Origin: Hyphomicrobiales bacterium
GTDB taxonomy: Bacteria; Pseudomonadota; Alphaproteobacteria; Rhizobiales; Rhizobiaceae
Assembly: GCA_900473185.1 (NCBI GenBank)
Contig: UCKU01000024.1
Coordinates: 1 to 59,689, forward strand
Direction of reading: 5' to 3'
Length of the DNA stretch: 59,689 nucleotides
Part shown: piece by piece, positions 8,348-16,735 of the stretch
How positions within the stretch are numbered: the stretch's first letter is position 1
Layout: every line of letters starts with the position of its first letter
Translations under genes and position numbers: made by a program
The notes under the pieces: model-generated
What the model was told of the DNA's origin: nothing
The model's input: the letters and a program-made list of their open reading frames with translations, nothing else
Database searches by the model: none

Positions 8348-9406
8348 ATGAAACTCAGCCAGACCATACGGTTTTGTACCTCCGCAGACGGCACCCGCAT
8401 CGCCGTCGCGTCTTGTGGACAAGGCCAGGTGATCCTGCGGGCGGCGCATTGGCTCAGCCACGTCGACTATGATCTCGAGAGCCCGGTCTGGCGGCCCTGG
8501 CTCCGGGCGATGTCTGCCCGGAACCGGTTTGTACGCTACGACCCGCGCGGCTGCGGCCTGTCGGACCGGCATGTATCTGACCTTTCGCTCGACGCGTGGC
8601 ACGCCGACCTTGATGCGGTGGCTGCTTCGATCGAGGACCCGCGCTTCGTTCTCCTCGGTCTTTCACAGGGCGGCGCACTCGCTATCGTGCATGCGCTGAG
8701 GTATCCAGAGCGTGTCTCGCATCTGGTTCTCCTAAACGCGTATGGCCAGGGTGCCAGGACGAGAGCTCAGACTGAGGCCGAGCGGCTGGAAGCCGAAACA
8801 CTTGTCAATTTCGTTCGCATCGGCTGGGGACGAGACAATCCAGCCTTTTGTCAATTTTTCACCAACCTCTTCATCCCCGACGGCACGCCTGAACAGCATC
8901 GCTGGTGGGGTGATCTGGAGCGCCTGACCGCAACGCCTGAGGTTGCAGCGCAATTGCTTTGGCAAATGCAGGGGATTGATGTGCTGCAGCTTGCGACGAT
9001 GCTTCGCGTACCGACATTGATCGCGCATAGCCGTGGCGACGTGCGCGTGCCGTTCGACCAGGGCTGCAAGCTTGCCGCTGCAATTCCAGGCGCCCGCTTC
9101 GTGCCGTTAGAAAGCAAGAACCACGTGCTCTTGCCAAATGAGCCCGCATGGAGCGTATTTCAGGCAGAACTCGCTGCTTTTCTCGGGCAGGACAGCCCCG
9201 TACGACCGCGCGCCATCAGTGAGGCGGATCTCACACCCGCCGAGGCGGCCCTTCTCGACCTCGTGGCGGAAGGTCTCGACAACCGGGCGATCGCAGAACG
9301 GCTCGGCAAGAGCGTCAAAACCGTACGAAATCAGCTATCGGTGATCTTCGGCAAACTCGGCGTGCATAGCCGCTCGCAGGCGATCGTCATCGCGCTTTCC
9401 AATTAG
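8348..9406 (+). CDS. alpha/beta hydrolase - LuxR HTH fusion regulator
   Basis: A 352-residue one-component regulator. Residues 1-282 form an alpha/beta hydrolase with the nucleophile elbow GLSQG (Ser106), Asp231 and His259 as a likely complete triad. Residues 296-352 are a LuxR/GerE helix-turn-helix (LTPAEAALLDLVAEGLDNRAIAERLG). Such fusions exist in rhizobia and relatives. The hydrolase part may sense or cleave an ester or lactone ligand, which is inference. The start at 8348 (MKLSQTIRFC) gives the family N-terminus; the longer frame from 8279 adds 23 residues of unlikely sequence. The methyltransferase gene downstream is a possible target. Confidence 0.85.
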   Translation: MKLSQTIRFCTSADGTRIAVASCGQGQVILRAAHWLSHVDYDLESPVWRPWLRAMSARNRFVRYDPRGCGLSDRHVSDLSLDAWHADLDAVAASIEDPRFVLLGLSQGGALAIVHALRYPERVSHLVLLNAYGQGARTRAQTEAERLEAETLVNFVRIGWGRDNPAFCQFFTNLFIPDGTPEQHRWWGDLERLTATPEVAAQLLWQMQGIDVLQLATMLRVPTLIAHSRGDVRVPFDQGCKLAAAIPGARFVPLESKNHVLLPNEPAWSVFQAELAAFLGQDSPVRPRAISEADLTPAEAALLDLVAEGLDNRAIAERLGKSVKTVRNQLSVIFGKLGVHSRSQAIVIALSN

Positions 9407-9574
9407 TCCCCGACAGCTAGCTGCTCTCTGTGCGGCGGACGGGACGTATGTCCCTCCAATCAGCGGGATTGTTCGCCGCTGCGGGACGATCGCCTCATGT
9501 TCCTGGAGGCGACTTGTTCCATCCTCGGCGTCACGGATGGCAAGACACCGTCCAAGGATGAGGAGGAATGCGAG

Positions 9575-10624
9575 ATGTCGAAACTCAACGAAACAGCTCT
9601 CAATGAGCTGGTGGGCCGGGTCCTCGGCGATCTTGGCGGCGCAGTCAGCGTGCCGCTGGTGCGGATCGGAGATGCGCTCGGGCTATATGCGACCCTCAGG
9701 GAGATCGGCCCAGCGAAGGCCGACGAACTCGCCGAGGCTGCGGGCTGTGCGCCGCGCTATGTGCGCGAGTGGCTGGCAGCCCAGGCGGCTTCGGGGTATG
9801 TGCATTATGAGCAGGGGCGCTTCTCGCTGACGCCCGAGCAATCTCTCGTGTTTGCCGCACCGGACAGCCCGGTCAATCTGATCGGCGCGTTCGATACCGC
9901 CGCTGCGATGGCCGAGAACCAGCCGAAGGTACAGGCCGCCTTCAAGACCGGTAGGGGTGTGGCCTGGGGCGATCAGGCTGGCTGCATGTTCTGTGCCGTC
10001 GCGCGGCTCTTCCGCCCTGGTTACGTCAATGCGCTTGTGCAGGATTGGCTGCCGGCGCTCGACGGCGTCGTCGACAAACTGAAGAACGGGGTGAAGGTGG
10101 CCGACGTCGGATGCGGGCATGGTCTATCGACGATCTTGATGGCGCAGGCGTTCCCAGACTCGCGGTTTACGGGCTACGACTTCCATCCGGGCTCGATTGC
10201 CGCTGCGACTGCGCATGTCCAGGCGCACGGATTGACGAATGTTCATTTCGAAGTCGGCCGGGCGCAGGATTTCGAGGGTCGCGATTTCGATTTTATCACC
10301 TGCTTCGACTGCCTGCACGACATGGGCGATCCGAACGGCGCGGCGGCTCATATCCGACGTGCACTGAAGAACGGCGGCACTTGGATGGTCGTGGAGCCTA
10401 TGGCCGGGGATACGCTGGAGGAGAATATCAACCCGGTGGGACGACTCTATTACTCCGCCTCGACGATGATCTGCGTTCCGACCTCGCTTGCTCAGGAGAC
10501 AGGTCTTGCGCTTGGTGCGCAGGCAGGAGAGCAACGTTTGTCCGACGTGATCCGGTCGGGCGGTTTCACGCATGTTCGACGGGCGGCCCAGACGCCCCTC
10601 AACATGATTCTCGAGGCAACTTAA
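9575..10624 (+). CDS. class I SAM-dependent methyltransferase with winged-helix N-terminus
   Basis: A 349-residue methyltransferase. An N-terminal winged-helix-like domain of about 90 residues (ALGLYATLREIGPAKADELA, APRYVREWL) precedes the SAM-binding motif VADVGCGHG at 175-183; the acidic residue of motif II is in GYDFHP and a third motif is FDFITCFDCLHDM. The architecture matches the family of class I transferases with a dimerisation winged helix. The substrate is unknown. AGGAGG lies 8 bp before the chosen ATG; an in-frame start at 9497 has no such site. It is 168 bp downstream of the hydrolase-LuxR regulator on the same strand. Confidence 0.88.
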   Translation: MSKLNETALNELVGRVLGDLGGAVSVPLVRIGDALGLYATLREIGPAKADELAEAAGCAPRYVREWLAAQAASGYVHYEQGRFSLTPEQSLVFAAPDSPVNLIGAFDTAAAMAENQPKVQAAFKTGRGVAWGDQAGCMFCAVARLFRPGYVNALVQDWLPALDGVVDKLKNGVKVADVGCGHGLSTILMAQAFPDSRFTGYDFHPGSIAAATAHVQAHGLTNVHFEVGRAQDFEGRDFDFITCFDCLHDMGDPNGAAAHIRRALKNGGTWMVVEPMAGDTLEENINPVGRLYYSASTMICVPTSLAQETGLALGAQAGEQRLSDVIRSGGFTHVRRAAQTPLNMILEAT

Positions 10625-11260
10625 TTTGGGGTCGCCGTCTACGGCCAGAAGGACGCGTAATCTCGGCGTTAAAGCGATCGACCGCAAAGTCCGGTGTTCC
10701 TTAGATTCCCTGCAGGGCGAAGCGAGGGCTGACCGCCTTCGAGGGTGCGGACGACCACGCCGTTTCGGACATTTTGTGTTCGCATGAAAAACTGCCTCGT
10801 CAGCGTGACGCTGGAGGTGTTTGGCTGCCAGGAGTTTTCACTTCGATGTCGCCGTCGCTCTTTGAAGCAAGGAATAGATTCGAGTGTCTTTTGGAACCTC
10901 GACGCAAAATTCCCACCAACTCTTCGCCACTGTCGTCTTCCCCGTGATCACGAATTGGAAGCTTTTGGTCGGGCTGGCGCTGGCCTGGAAGCCAGCGGCA
11001 GCTGTCGACCGCGTGTGGGTTTCATAAATGGACGTTATGTCTCGACGTTCGCCCTATCAAGCGCTTAGCTCGTTTGAGTAAGGCGTCGCCGGCTCCGATC
11101 GCTTCAAGACCGTGCACCTCGTCGCGTCAAGCGTTACGACCTTAACCGCGTTCGGTCAGCCACACCGCTGCGGAATTGTGCGGCAGCATCGGAGGTGACT
11201 ATGGACTGGTAGTCCGGTAATCGGTATTACGAATGTCCCAGCATATCACCAAACCATCCC
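10625..11260. other. intergenic, no gene recognised
   Basis: I see no supported gene here. The ORF at 10745-11068 has no recognisable family. The right part should contain the promoter of the SyrB-like gene. Confidence 0.35.
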
Positions 11261-11551
11261 GTGGATTCTTCAAGGCTTTTTATATTGAAAAAAGTGCAAC
11301 GCAATTTTGCGGTCGAGTACAAAACCGGCAGGCGAAAACTCGATTCCAGGTCAAACTCGATCTGGGGCAACATGGATCTAAAATCCGTTGCTCGCGATAT
11401 TGAGAGAGAGGCAATCCCATATCTCTCAGGCATCTCTCAGAGTGGCAAATCCGACGGCGAGGTGTCTTTACCGGAGCGAGATCAGGCCGAGTCGTTGTTG
11501 ACACCGCTTTCCGGGACGTCGACACCTATATCAATGACGCAGGAGATGGGC

Positions 11552-11959
11552 ATGGCCGACGAGACTGATACGATCACAAATGCCGACGTACTGACCGTTG
11601 TCGAAACGTCCGATGCGCCGAAGAAACAGCGCAAACCCCGCGCCAAGAAAGCCGCGGCACTCGAAACGGCATCAACTGACGCAACGGCAGAGCCATCAGC
11701 TGCTCCGACCGGCGCCGTTGGCGAGAAAAGGAGAGGTCGTAAGGCAAAGGTAATCGAAGCTGCGTCCAGTACCAAACGTGGACGTGTGAGCCGTGCCGCA
11801 AAGGCTGTGCAGACAGCCTCGGCCGTGCCAATGACGGTGATCGACGAGATGGCGGATCTCTTGCAGTTGGAAGAGGAGAATCAACGATTGCGCAAGCTTC
11901 TGTCTGAAAAACTGCGCGCCGAAAATGCCGATCTGCGCAAACGGCTCAAACTCGATTGA
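11552..11959 (+). CDS. SyrB-like protein (symbiosis regulator family)
   Basis: The C-terminal 35 residues (DEMADLLQLEEENQRLRKLL, then a run rich in Arg, Lys and Leu ending RKRLKLD) match the conserved leucine-zipper-like end of the Sinorhizobium SyrB family, and the start MADETDT also resembles that family. The middle is low-complexity, rich in Ala, Lys and Pro, with patches such as KKQRKPRAKKAA and KRRGRKAK that could contact DNA like AT-hooks. From memory, SyrB of S. meliloti has a helix-turn-helix-like segment in the middle; I do not see it here. The chosen start has AGGAGATGGGC upstream. The frame is open back to 11261, which would add 97 residues. Confidence 0.75.
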   Translation: MADETDTITNADVLTVVETSDAPKKQRKPRAKKAAALETASTDATAEPSAAPTGAVGEKRRGRKAKVIEAASSTKRGRVSRAAKAVQTASAVPMTVIDEMADLLQLEEENQRLRKLLSEKLRAENADLRKRLKLD

Positions 11960-11996
11960 TCAATCGCCGAACGCCCGGCCACTTCCTGCAGGGTTT

Positions 11997-12435
11997 TCAC
12001 CGCGCTGGCTTGAAGGTCTTCACGTTTCCGTCGATCACCTTGACGATGTTCGCAAGCTGGGCGTTCTTCCTGGCGAATGCCCATTCCGCCGAGGACATGC
12101 GGATCGTTGCCTTGGGGAAGGCCAGCTTCCCGTCCTTAACGAGGCCGCCCATGTGGTCGGGATGCGAATGGGTATCGGAATGTCGGTAACCTCTTCCGGC
12201 TTGGTGCCTGCCTGAGCGAGGGACTGCTGCAGCGCCCCGCCAACCCAAGTATCGATCAGGATCACGCGCTTTGGCGCTTTCATCAACAACGCGTCCACGC
12301 TCAGCGTGACGGTATCGGTGGGCGCACCTGCTGCCTTGAGTACTTCACCAGTTTCCTCTGGGGAGTGTCCCACACCGAAGACCTTGCCGTCGTTCGGCAG
12401 TACGAACTGGGCGTCGTGCTGCGGCGTCTCATCCT
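11997..12435 (-). pseudogene. metallo-beta-lactamase-fold hydrolase remnant
   Basis: On the minus strand the sequence runs HDAQFVLPNDGKVFGVG, VILIDTWVGGALQQSL, then after a frameshift near 12180 SHSHPDHMGGLVKDG and SSAEWAFARKNAQ to a stop at 11997. HSHPDHMGG is the zinc-binding HxHxDH motif of the MBL fold. The signal-peptide end and the C-terminal half are missing. The 5' break coincides with a 27-bp sequence that also ends the remnant at 17.2 kb. Confidence 0.7.
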
Positions 12436-12450
12436 GATCGCCGCGCTATA
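12424..12450. repeat. 27-bp repeat at a gene break, copy 1
   Basis: Identical at 25 of 27 positions to 17348-17374, in the same orientation (core TCTCATCCTGATCG). In both places it lies exactly at the broken 5' end of an otherwise unrelated minus-strand gene remnant, while the sequences beyond it differ. It could be a leftover mobile-element end or a recombination junction. Confidence 0.5.
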
Positions 12451-12464
12451 CGTCGTGCTATAAT

Positions 12465-12842
12465 TCAAGGAGCTAGGGCAGGGGTTGGATACTGCCCACC
12501 AAGTTTCCAACTGTTCCCAGACGGGCAAGCTACGCCGTTGAAGCGCGTCATACCGTCGAGCGATTGCCGACTGGTTACAAAACCGCGACATCCGTCCGGT
12601 CCATCGTTACTGGCATCGATCTGTTCGATAACACCCGCGCTGCCTGTCGATGGGTTGGCCCAAGCGAGCGCAGTTGCGCCGACAGCACTGCGACCGACTT
12701 TATCTGCGATCACCGCTTGATCGGACAAGGGCGCCGGGTGCCGGATTGCTGACTGGGCGAGGGGCGTCTCAAGCGGCTCGATATGTGAGCATGCCGTCAA
12801 AGCCGCGATGCTCATGGCCGAGATGAAGTGCTTCGGATTCAT
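12465..12842 (-). CDS. surface antigen-like lipoprotein
   Basis: A 125-residue protein with a lipoprotein signal (SIAALTACSH, lipobox LTAC with Cys18), then the pattern ALAWANPSTGSAGVI and a Cys-containing second half (DGCRGF, GVACPSGNSWKLGG) that I associate with the RT0821/Lpp0805 surface-protein family of alphaproteobacteria. It should be anchored in a membrane facing the periplasm. Function unknown. The frame is intact, unlike the MBL remnant just downstream. Confidence 0.65.
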   Translation of the reverse strand: MNPKHFISAMSIAALTACSHIEPLETPLAQSAIRHPAPLSDQAVIADKVGRSAVGATALAWANPSTGSAGVIEQIDASNDGPDGCRGFVTSRQSLDGMTRFNGVACPSGNSWKLGGQYPTPALAP

Positions 12843-13390
12843 CGCCCCGATAAAGCGTTTTGCTTTTGGTATTTCAAGTTACTAATAGTTCACATTCTGG
12901 CGAGGTTTCAGTGATTGCCTTTGCCGGAGAATGCTCCGGCAGCGCGGCAGCCGCTGCTTCTTGCGCAAACACTGACAAAGACTGGCCCTTTGGGGCATTG
13001 GCGAAACTCGATTTTTTGACAGAGCGACTTCAAGGACGACAGGTCCCCACTGATCCTTAGCTGCGCTAATGCCCATGCCGTGCAGTTTTTCGCGTTTCCG
13101 TCGATATCGATGAAGCACGCAGATCATCGCCCGGAGCGGTCGTGAGGGGCGCTGATGTGCCGCAGCACTCGCAACGGCGGCGCGTCCGCTTCAACACATA
13201 CGATTTGACCCTTGGGTATTCTCAGAGGGCCGACTATGCCCTGAGGGTAGGGCAGGTAGGGCACGGTGAAGGAGTGCAGTCTGGGCAATGTCACTGTACG
13301 TCGGCCGGAATCGGATTCAGAGTGACTAAATCGGAAGTCTATTCCACTCGAAATCTGTTGACCACGAGGACCCTTTGGCCTATCGATCAA
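12843..13390. other. gene-poor stretch upstream of the cspA leader
   Basis: No supported gene. Several short overlapping ORFs on both strands have no recognisable families. Confidence 0.35.
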
Positions 13391-13526
13391 GTCATCGATA
13401 TTTGCTTGCTGAGCTTTGGTTACCGCGCGATTGGCAACGCGCTTGAACGAACCCCTCTTTCAAAAATCGCTATCTTCCGCAGCGCTTTGACGTTGTGGTT
13501 CCTCTATTGCTACGAAAGGGTTCGTC
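13391..13526 (+). promoter_or_regulatory. conserved leader of cspA copy 1
   Basis: This leader is clearly homologous to the leader of the second cspA (59101-59236, minus strand), from ATCGATATTTGCTTGCTGAG on through CTTTCAAAAATCGCTATC to the GAAAGGGTTC before the start codon. Two copies 45 kb apart keeping a 130-bp non-coding leader argues for a function, most simply a temperature-responsive 5' UTR as in enterobacterial cspA (inference by analogy). Confidence 0.55.
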
Positions 13527-13736
13527 ATGACCACTGGCACAGTTAAATGGTTTAATTCCACCAAAGGCTTCGGCTTCATTCAGCCCGACAATGGCGGCGC
13601 CGATGCGTTCGTTCATATCTCTGCTGTCGAGCGCGCCGGAATGCGCGAACTCGTGGAAGGGCAAAAGATCGGCTTCGATCTTGAGCGTGACAACAAGTCG
13701 GGCAAAATGTCGGCCTGCAATCTGCAGTCGGCTTGA
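13527..13736 (+). CDS. cspA: cold-shock protein, CspA family (copy 1)
   Basis: A 69-residue cold-shock domain protein that binds single-stranded RNA/DNA. RNP1 is KGFGFIQP and RNP2 is DAFVHIS, both intact. It differs from copy 2 (58891-59100) at only four positions by my reading. A strong terminator follows at 13802-13825 and a small gene present in the same order beside copy 2 comes next. GAAAGGG upstream is the likely ribosome-binding site. Confidence 0.95.
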   Translation: MTTGTVKWFNSTKGFGFIQPDNGGADAFVHISAVERAGMRELVEGQKIGFDLERDNKSGKMSACNLQSA

Positions 13737-13801
13737 TTAAACACTGCTTCCCTTTGACCACGGATGCACTGGCACTGGTTGAAGCAACTTATCGAAACGA
13801 G

Positions 13802-13826
13802 GCCAGGCAATTTGCCTGGCTTTTTG
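13802..13826 (+). terminator. terminator-like hairpin after cspA copy 1
   Basis: GCCAGGC and GCCTGGC form a 7-bp stem around AATTT, followed by TTTTTG. The homologous position beside copy 2 (58799-58825) has an equivalent hairpin, so it is a conserved part of the duplicated module. Confidence 0.75.
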
Positions 13827-13866
13827 TTTATCGCCTTCCAGCGAGCCCATCCGGATCGGAACTCCC

Positions 13867-14091
13867 ATGACAGAGACATACAGCAAATCCCGCCAGCGGG
13901 CGGAGGTTGCCTTTGGCGACGTGCAAAAGCAGTTCTTCGCCAAGGATAAAGCAGTCGAAGAACTCGACGCCTTTGTTCTTGCACGGGAGGCGAAGACATT
14001 GCGGCTTCGCGAGGCGCGCCTTTCGAAAGAACTTCAGGACCGAGCGTCAGCAACGTCCGCGCTTCTTGCAAAACGCGCCAGAGCGCGCTGA
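13867..14091 (+). CDS. small charged helical protein of the cspA module (copy 1)
   Basis: A 74-residue, highly charged, probably coiled-coil protein (MTETYSKSRQRAEVAFGD...). It is a clear paralogue of the product at 58534-58758, most similar in the C-terminal half (LREARLSKELQDRASATSAL against LREARLAKELQDRATATASL). Both sit directly downstream of a cspA copy, separated by a terminator. No named family recognised. The linkage to cspA in both copies suggests a related stress role. Confidence 0.75.
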   Translation: MTETYSKSRQRAEVAFGDVQKQFFAKDKAVEELDAFVLAREAKTLRLREARLSKELQDRASATSALLAKRARAR

Positions 14092-14120
14092 TCCCTAGCA
14101 ACACAATCCAGGACGAAAAT

Positions 14121-14501
14121 TTGAAAAACGCACGAAACAAAGAGCTATCAGATCGGCGCGCCGCAGCGGCGGATGCCAGGACAGCTCTTCTCAATGCCTA
14201 TCGCGCTGCAAGGGCTGCAGCCGAGCCTCTGCGAGCGACAAGAGAGGCTGAGCGCCTCGCTGCCGCTTCCGCCAGGGAACAAAGGCGCCAGGAGCGCGAC
14301 CGGCTCAAGCTCGCAGAGCAGGAACGGCGGAATGCGGAAGCCAGCGAGCAACAAGCCGCCGCGGACGCGGTAGCTCAAGGCGCAAACGAAGCCCGCGTCG
14401 CAGCCGAGAACGCCCGGATAGCGCGGGTGATCGAGGACGAGGCGGCGCGAAAGGCTGAACGCGACCGTCGTTATGCCAACCGTAAAGCGAGACAAGCTTA
14501 G
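14121..14501 (+). CDS. DUF6481 family protein
   Basis: A 126-residue, Ala/Arg/Glu-rich, almost entirely helical protein resembling DUF6481 proteins of rhizobia, function unknown. The frame begins with TTG at 14121; AGGAC precedes it by about 8 bp and no ATG is in frame near there. It lies 29 bp downstream of the small cspA-module gene and may be cotranscribed with it. The high charge and helical repeat suggest an extended or RNA-associated protein (inference). Confidence 0.65.
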   Translation: MKNARNKELSDRRAAAADARTALLNAYRAARAAAEPLRATREAERLAAASAREQRRQERDRLKLAEQERRNAEASEQQAAADAVAQGANEARVAAENARIARVIEDEAARKAERDRRYANRKARQA

Positions 14502-14583
14502 CCTTCCGCTCGATGATCCGAGCTGCCGACGCCGTCTCATCGCGACTCGCTGAAGGTTCTCACTCACACCACAGGAGCCTCCG

Positions 14584-14859
14584 ATGGCACCCGATACGAA
14601 GGAACTTCAGGCGATCAACACTGCCTGGCAGATCGCGATCCAGGAGATCTTGCGCATGGTCATCCGCGACATGTATCATGCCGGCGGGGAAGCCGCGTTC
14701 AAGACGCATATTAAGCGGATCGAAGAAGCAGCTGTCGACAGCATCTATACGGATCTAAGGCTTCGCGGAACCGATGAATGGACTGAGGTTCTGGTCAAGG
14801 AACGGGCGAGCAATTTCGTCACCACCCTGCTGACGTCATTTACCTACGACCGTGCGTGA
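14584..14859 (+). CDS. hypothetical small protein
   Basis: A 91-residue soluble protein (MAPDTKELQAINTAWQIAIQ) with no signal peptide or membrane segment. CACAGGAGCC lies 6-10 bp before the ATG. It follows the DUF6481 gene by 82 bp on the same strand. Not assigned to a family. Confidence 0.65.
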   Translation: MAPDTKELQAINTAWQIAIQEILRMVIRDMYHAGGEAAFKTHIKRIEEAAVDSIYTDLRLRGTDEWTEVLVKERASNFVTTLLTSFTYDRA

Positions 14860-15029
14860 CCCCGCTTGGTGCCCACGGCCCAAGTTGGCACAGGTTTCGC
14901 GTGGCCTTGTCCTCGAGGGTGGTCGCCGGCGATCTCATGAACTCTGAACAAGCCTATCGAGTCCCAGACAAGCCGATGCTAGGCCACTTCACGACGATGA
15001 GGCGGGGGCTGGGACTGGTCAGCGCCGGG
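14860..15029. other. intergenic
   Basis: No gene recognised before the hydrolase remnant that follows. Confidence 0.3.
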
Positions 15030-15164
15030 GCTACCTACAGCAGCCAGGACATCGTTGGCGTCGTCAATCCGGGTTCGCCCGATCGGGAGGCGAGCGACTG
15101 GTACCAATACTATTTCCATACCGATCGGGGCCGCAAGGGCCTTGACCAGCGAACCGGTCGATAA
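15030..15164 (+). pseudogene. alpha/beta hydrolase fragment
   Basis: A short stretch (YSSQDIVGVV, PDREASDWYQYYFHTDRGRKG) resembles the cap-domain region of epoxide-hydrolase-type alpha/beta hydrolases. Neither the nucleophile nor the histidine part is present. It is one of several hydrolase scars in this window. Confidence 0.45.
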
Positions 15165-15815
15165 TTTCAGCCACGAGATCGTCGAGTTGTTGGAAAAGTC
15201 GCTCGGAGTTTTCAGAATGTTTGGACGGCCTCTCAAATTGCGGTTTCGACGAGCGCGATATTGGCGAACACATCGCTTATCCCGCGCACCCCGATCGCGA
15301 AGTCTTCGCTCTCTGTGTCGAGTTCCTGCATGAGTTTGAACGGCTTCGCCATCGCTGCAAGGTGGCCGCGAAGTCCCCTGCGTCAAAATCCTGTCCTTCG
15401 GACATGGCGTTCCGCTCCTTAAATGCAAACACGTGCTCTCACCGATAACGGCCTCGGCGTCATCCAGTTCAATGAGGCGCGTGGTCCTCGTATGCTCCCG
15501 GCCAAAGGCAAATTTCTCGACGCCAGCGGCTGTCGGCCTTTCACGAGCCATGAGGTAGGCCGATGATGCATGGCCATGTGCAGGAGCTTTGGCGGCGTAG
15601 TTCTAGATCCCCGTTGAAGCGTCGTCGCCTTCCCAGAGTGATGGCGTGGAGCAGCAATTGAGATTTGCAGAGGGCATCGGCATCCAGTGGTTCAATTCTG
15701 CCTCGGCAGTGCCCGGGCTTGGATGTCTTGATCTGATTGACGGCAAGCCATCAGGTGCCATCTTGATGGCAGCCGATTGTTGGCTTATATCTGGCTAAAA
15801 GGAGAACTACCACAA
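15165..15815. other. gene-poor stretch before vapBC
   Basis: Short minus-strand peptides such as RLFQQLDDLVAEIIDRF read like fragments of a helical protein but no gene can be supported. The right end provides the vapBC promoter region. Confidence 0.3.
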
Positions 15816-16064
15816 ATGGCCGCACCACAACTCTCTGTCCGAAGCTCAAAGGCAAGGGATCTGGCTCACAGGTTAGCGCGCCGTGAAAATCGTTCGATTG
15901 CCGAAGTGGTTGAACGCGCGCTTGAAGCCTACGAGACCCGCGAGGCGGGGCGCGAGCCTGCTTCTAGTTTCTATTTGCGTGTAAACGCGCAAGCTGCCAC
16001 AGACATTGATCTGGATGCCGTCATCCGTGAAAACCGTCATCCTCATCGAGGCATCGAGGTTTGA
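15816..16064 (+). CDS. VapB-type antitoxin (PSK/ribbon-helix-helix like)
   Basis: An 82-residue antitoxin candidate. The N-terminal part (LSVRSSKARDLAHRLARREN, then SIAEVVERALEAYE) matches the PSK-type VapB antitoxins, which bind DNA as dimers and neutralise the toxin with their C-terminus. AAAAGGAGAACTACC before the ATG is a good ribosome-binding site; the frame from 15777 lacks one. The stop overlaps the toxin start by 4 bp (TTGA), implying translational coupling and autoregulation of the operon. Confidence 0.85.
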   Translation: MAAPQLSVRSSKARDLAHRLARRENRSIAEVVERALEAYETREAGREPASSFYLRVNAQAATDIDLDAVIRENRHPHRGIEV

Positions 16065-16474
16065 TATTTCTCGACACCAACGTCGTCTCCGAAACTTTAA
16101 GGAAGGCTCCAGGCGAAGCTGTCATGGCTTGGCTGGTTCGGTTCGATGCGGAACTGGCGCTGCCAACTGTGACAATCGCCGAGATCGCTTTCGGTATCCA
16201 GAAGATTAGGCCCGACCAGCGGGCCGATCGTCTGGAGCAGGGTCTGGCGGAGTGGCGTCGTCGGTTTGCCGATCGGATCTTTGGGCTGACGGAAGAAGCC
16301 GCCCTCGCTTATGGGGAAATCATGGCGGAGGCGATTCGTCGAGGGCGCGCAATGTCAGCACCTGATGGAATGATCGCTGCAGTCGCGCGAGTGAATGGCG
16401 GGCGCCTGGCCACACGCAATCTCAAGGATTTCGAAACGACGGGTCTCGATCTCCTGTGCCCGTGGGACTTCTGA
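16061..16474 (+). CDS. VapC-type PIN-domain toxin
   Basis: A 137-residue PIN-domain ribonuclease. The conserved acidic residues are present: Asp5 (FLDTN), Glu41 (IAEIAFG), Asp102 (PDGMIAA) and Asp123 (NLKDF). Length fits the VapC/FitB group, whose members cut tRNA or rRNA. It starts with TTG inside the antitoxin stop codon; no ATG is available near the conserved N-terminus. The frame is complete, so the pair may be active. Confidence 0.88.
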   Translation: MIFLDTNVVSETLRKAPGEAVMAWLVRFDAELALPTVTIAEIAFGIQKIRPDQRADRLEQGLAEWRRRFADRIFGLTEEAALAYGEIMAEAIRRGRAMSAPDGMIAAVARVNGGRLATRNLKDFETTGLDLLCPWDF

Positions 16475-16496
16475 CCGTTCCTATTCCAGTCTCTGG
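16475..16496. repeat. short direct repeat, copy 1
   Basis: The sequence CCGTTCCTATTCCAGT plus CTCTGG recurs at 17218-17238 with one base missing and one changed. It directly follows the toxin stop and, with the second copy, encloses the scarred 16.5-17.2 kb segment. Confidence 0.35.
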
Positions 16497-16517
16497 TTGC
16501 CCGTCACGTCCGCATAG

Positions 16518-16735
16518 ACCGCCGCCAGCCACGGTCTCGCCCGCGACGCCGAATCGCTGATCGAGCTTCTGGCCCAGTTCAAGCTATCTGGTCCGCGTCA
16601 GACTTCTGTCGTGCGCCCCATCCAGAGCCGGGACATACCAGTGGCCTCGCCAGCGTGCCCTTAGCCGCAAGGTCGCACCCGCCGTCACCGGGTATGCCGC
16701 GGTGGCCTACGATGCTTTGCCTCGACGTTGGTCAG
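16518..16735 (+). pseudogene. C-terminal tail of a methyl-accepting chemotaxis protein
   Basis: The peptide TAASHGLARDAESLIELLAQ followed by FKLSG closely resembles the end of rhizobial chemotaxis-receptor signalling domains, where a variable Pro/Ala-rich tail follows. The whole sensor, membrane and HAMP parts are absent. It is a scar of a receptor gene. Confidence 0.55.

Noticed and set aside
7477..8400. A 307-codon open frame on the minus strand.
   Set aside because: It has no recognisable domain, runs through repeat copy A, and overlaps other open frames of similar quality. High GC content makes such frames common.
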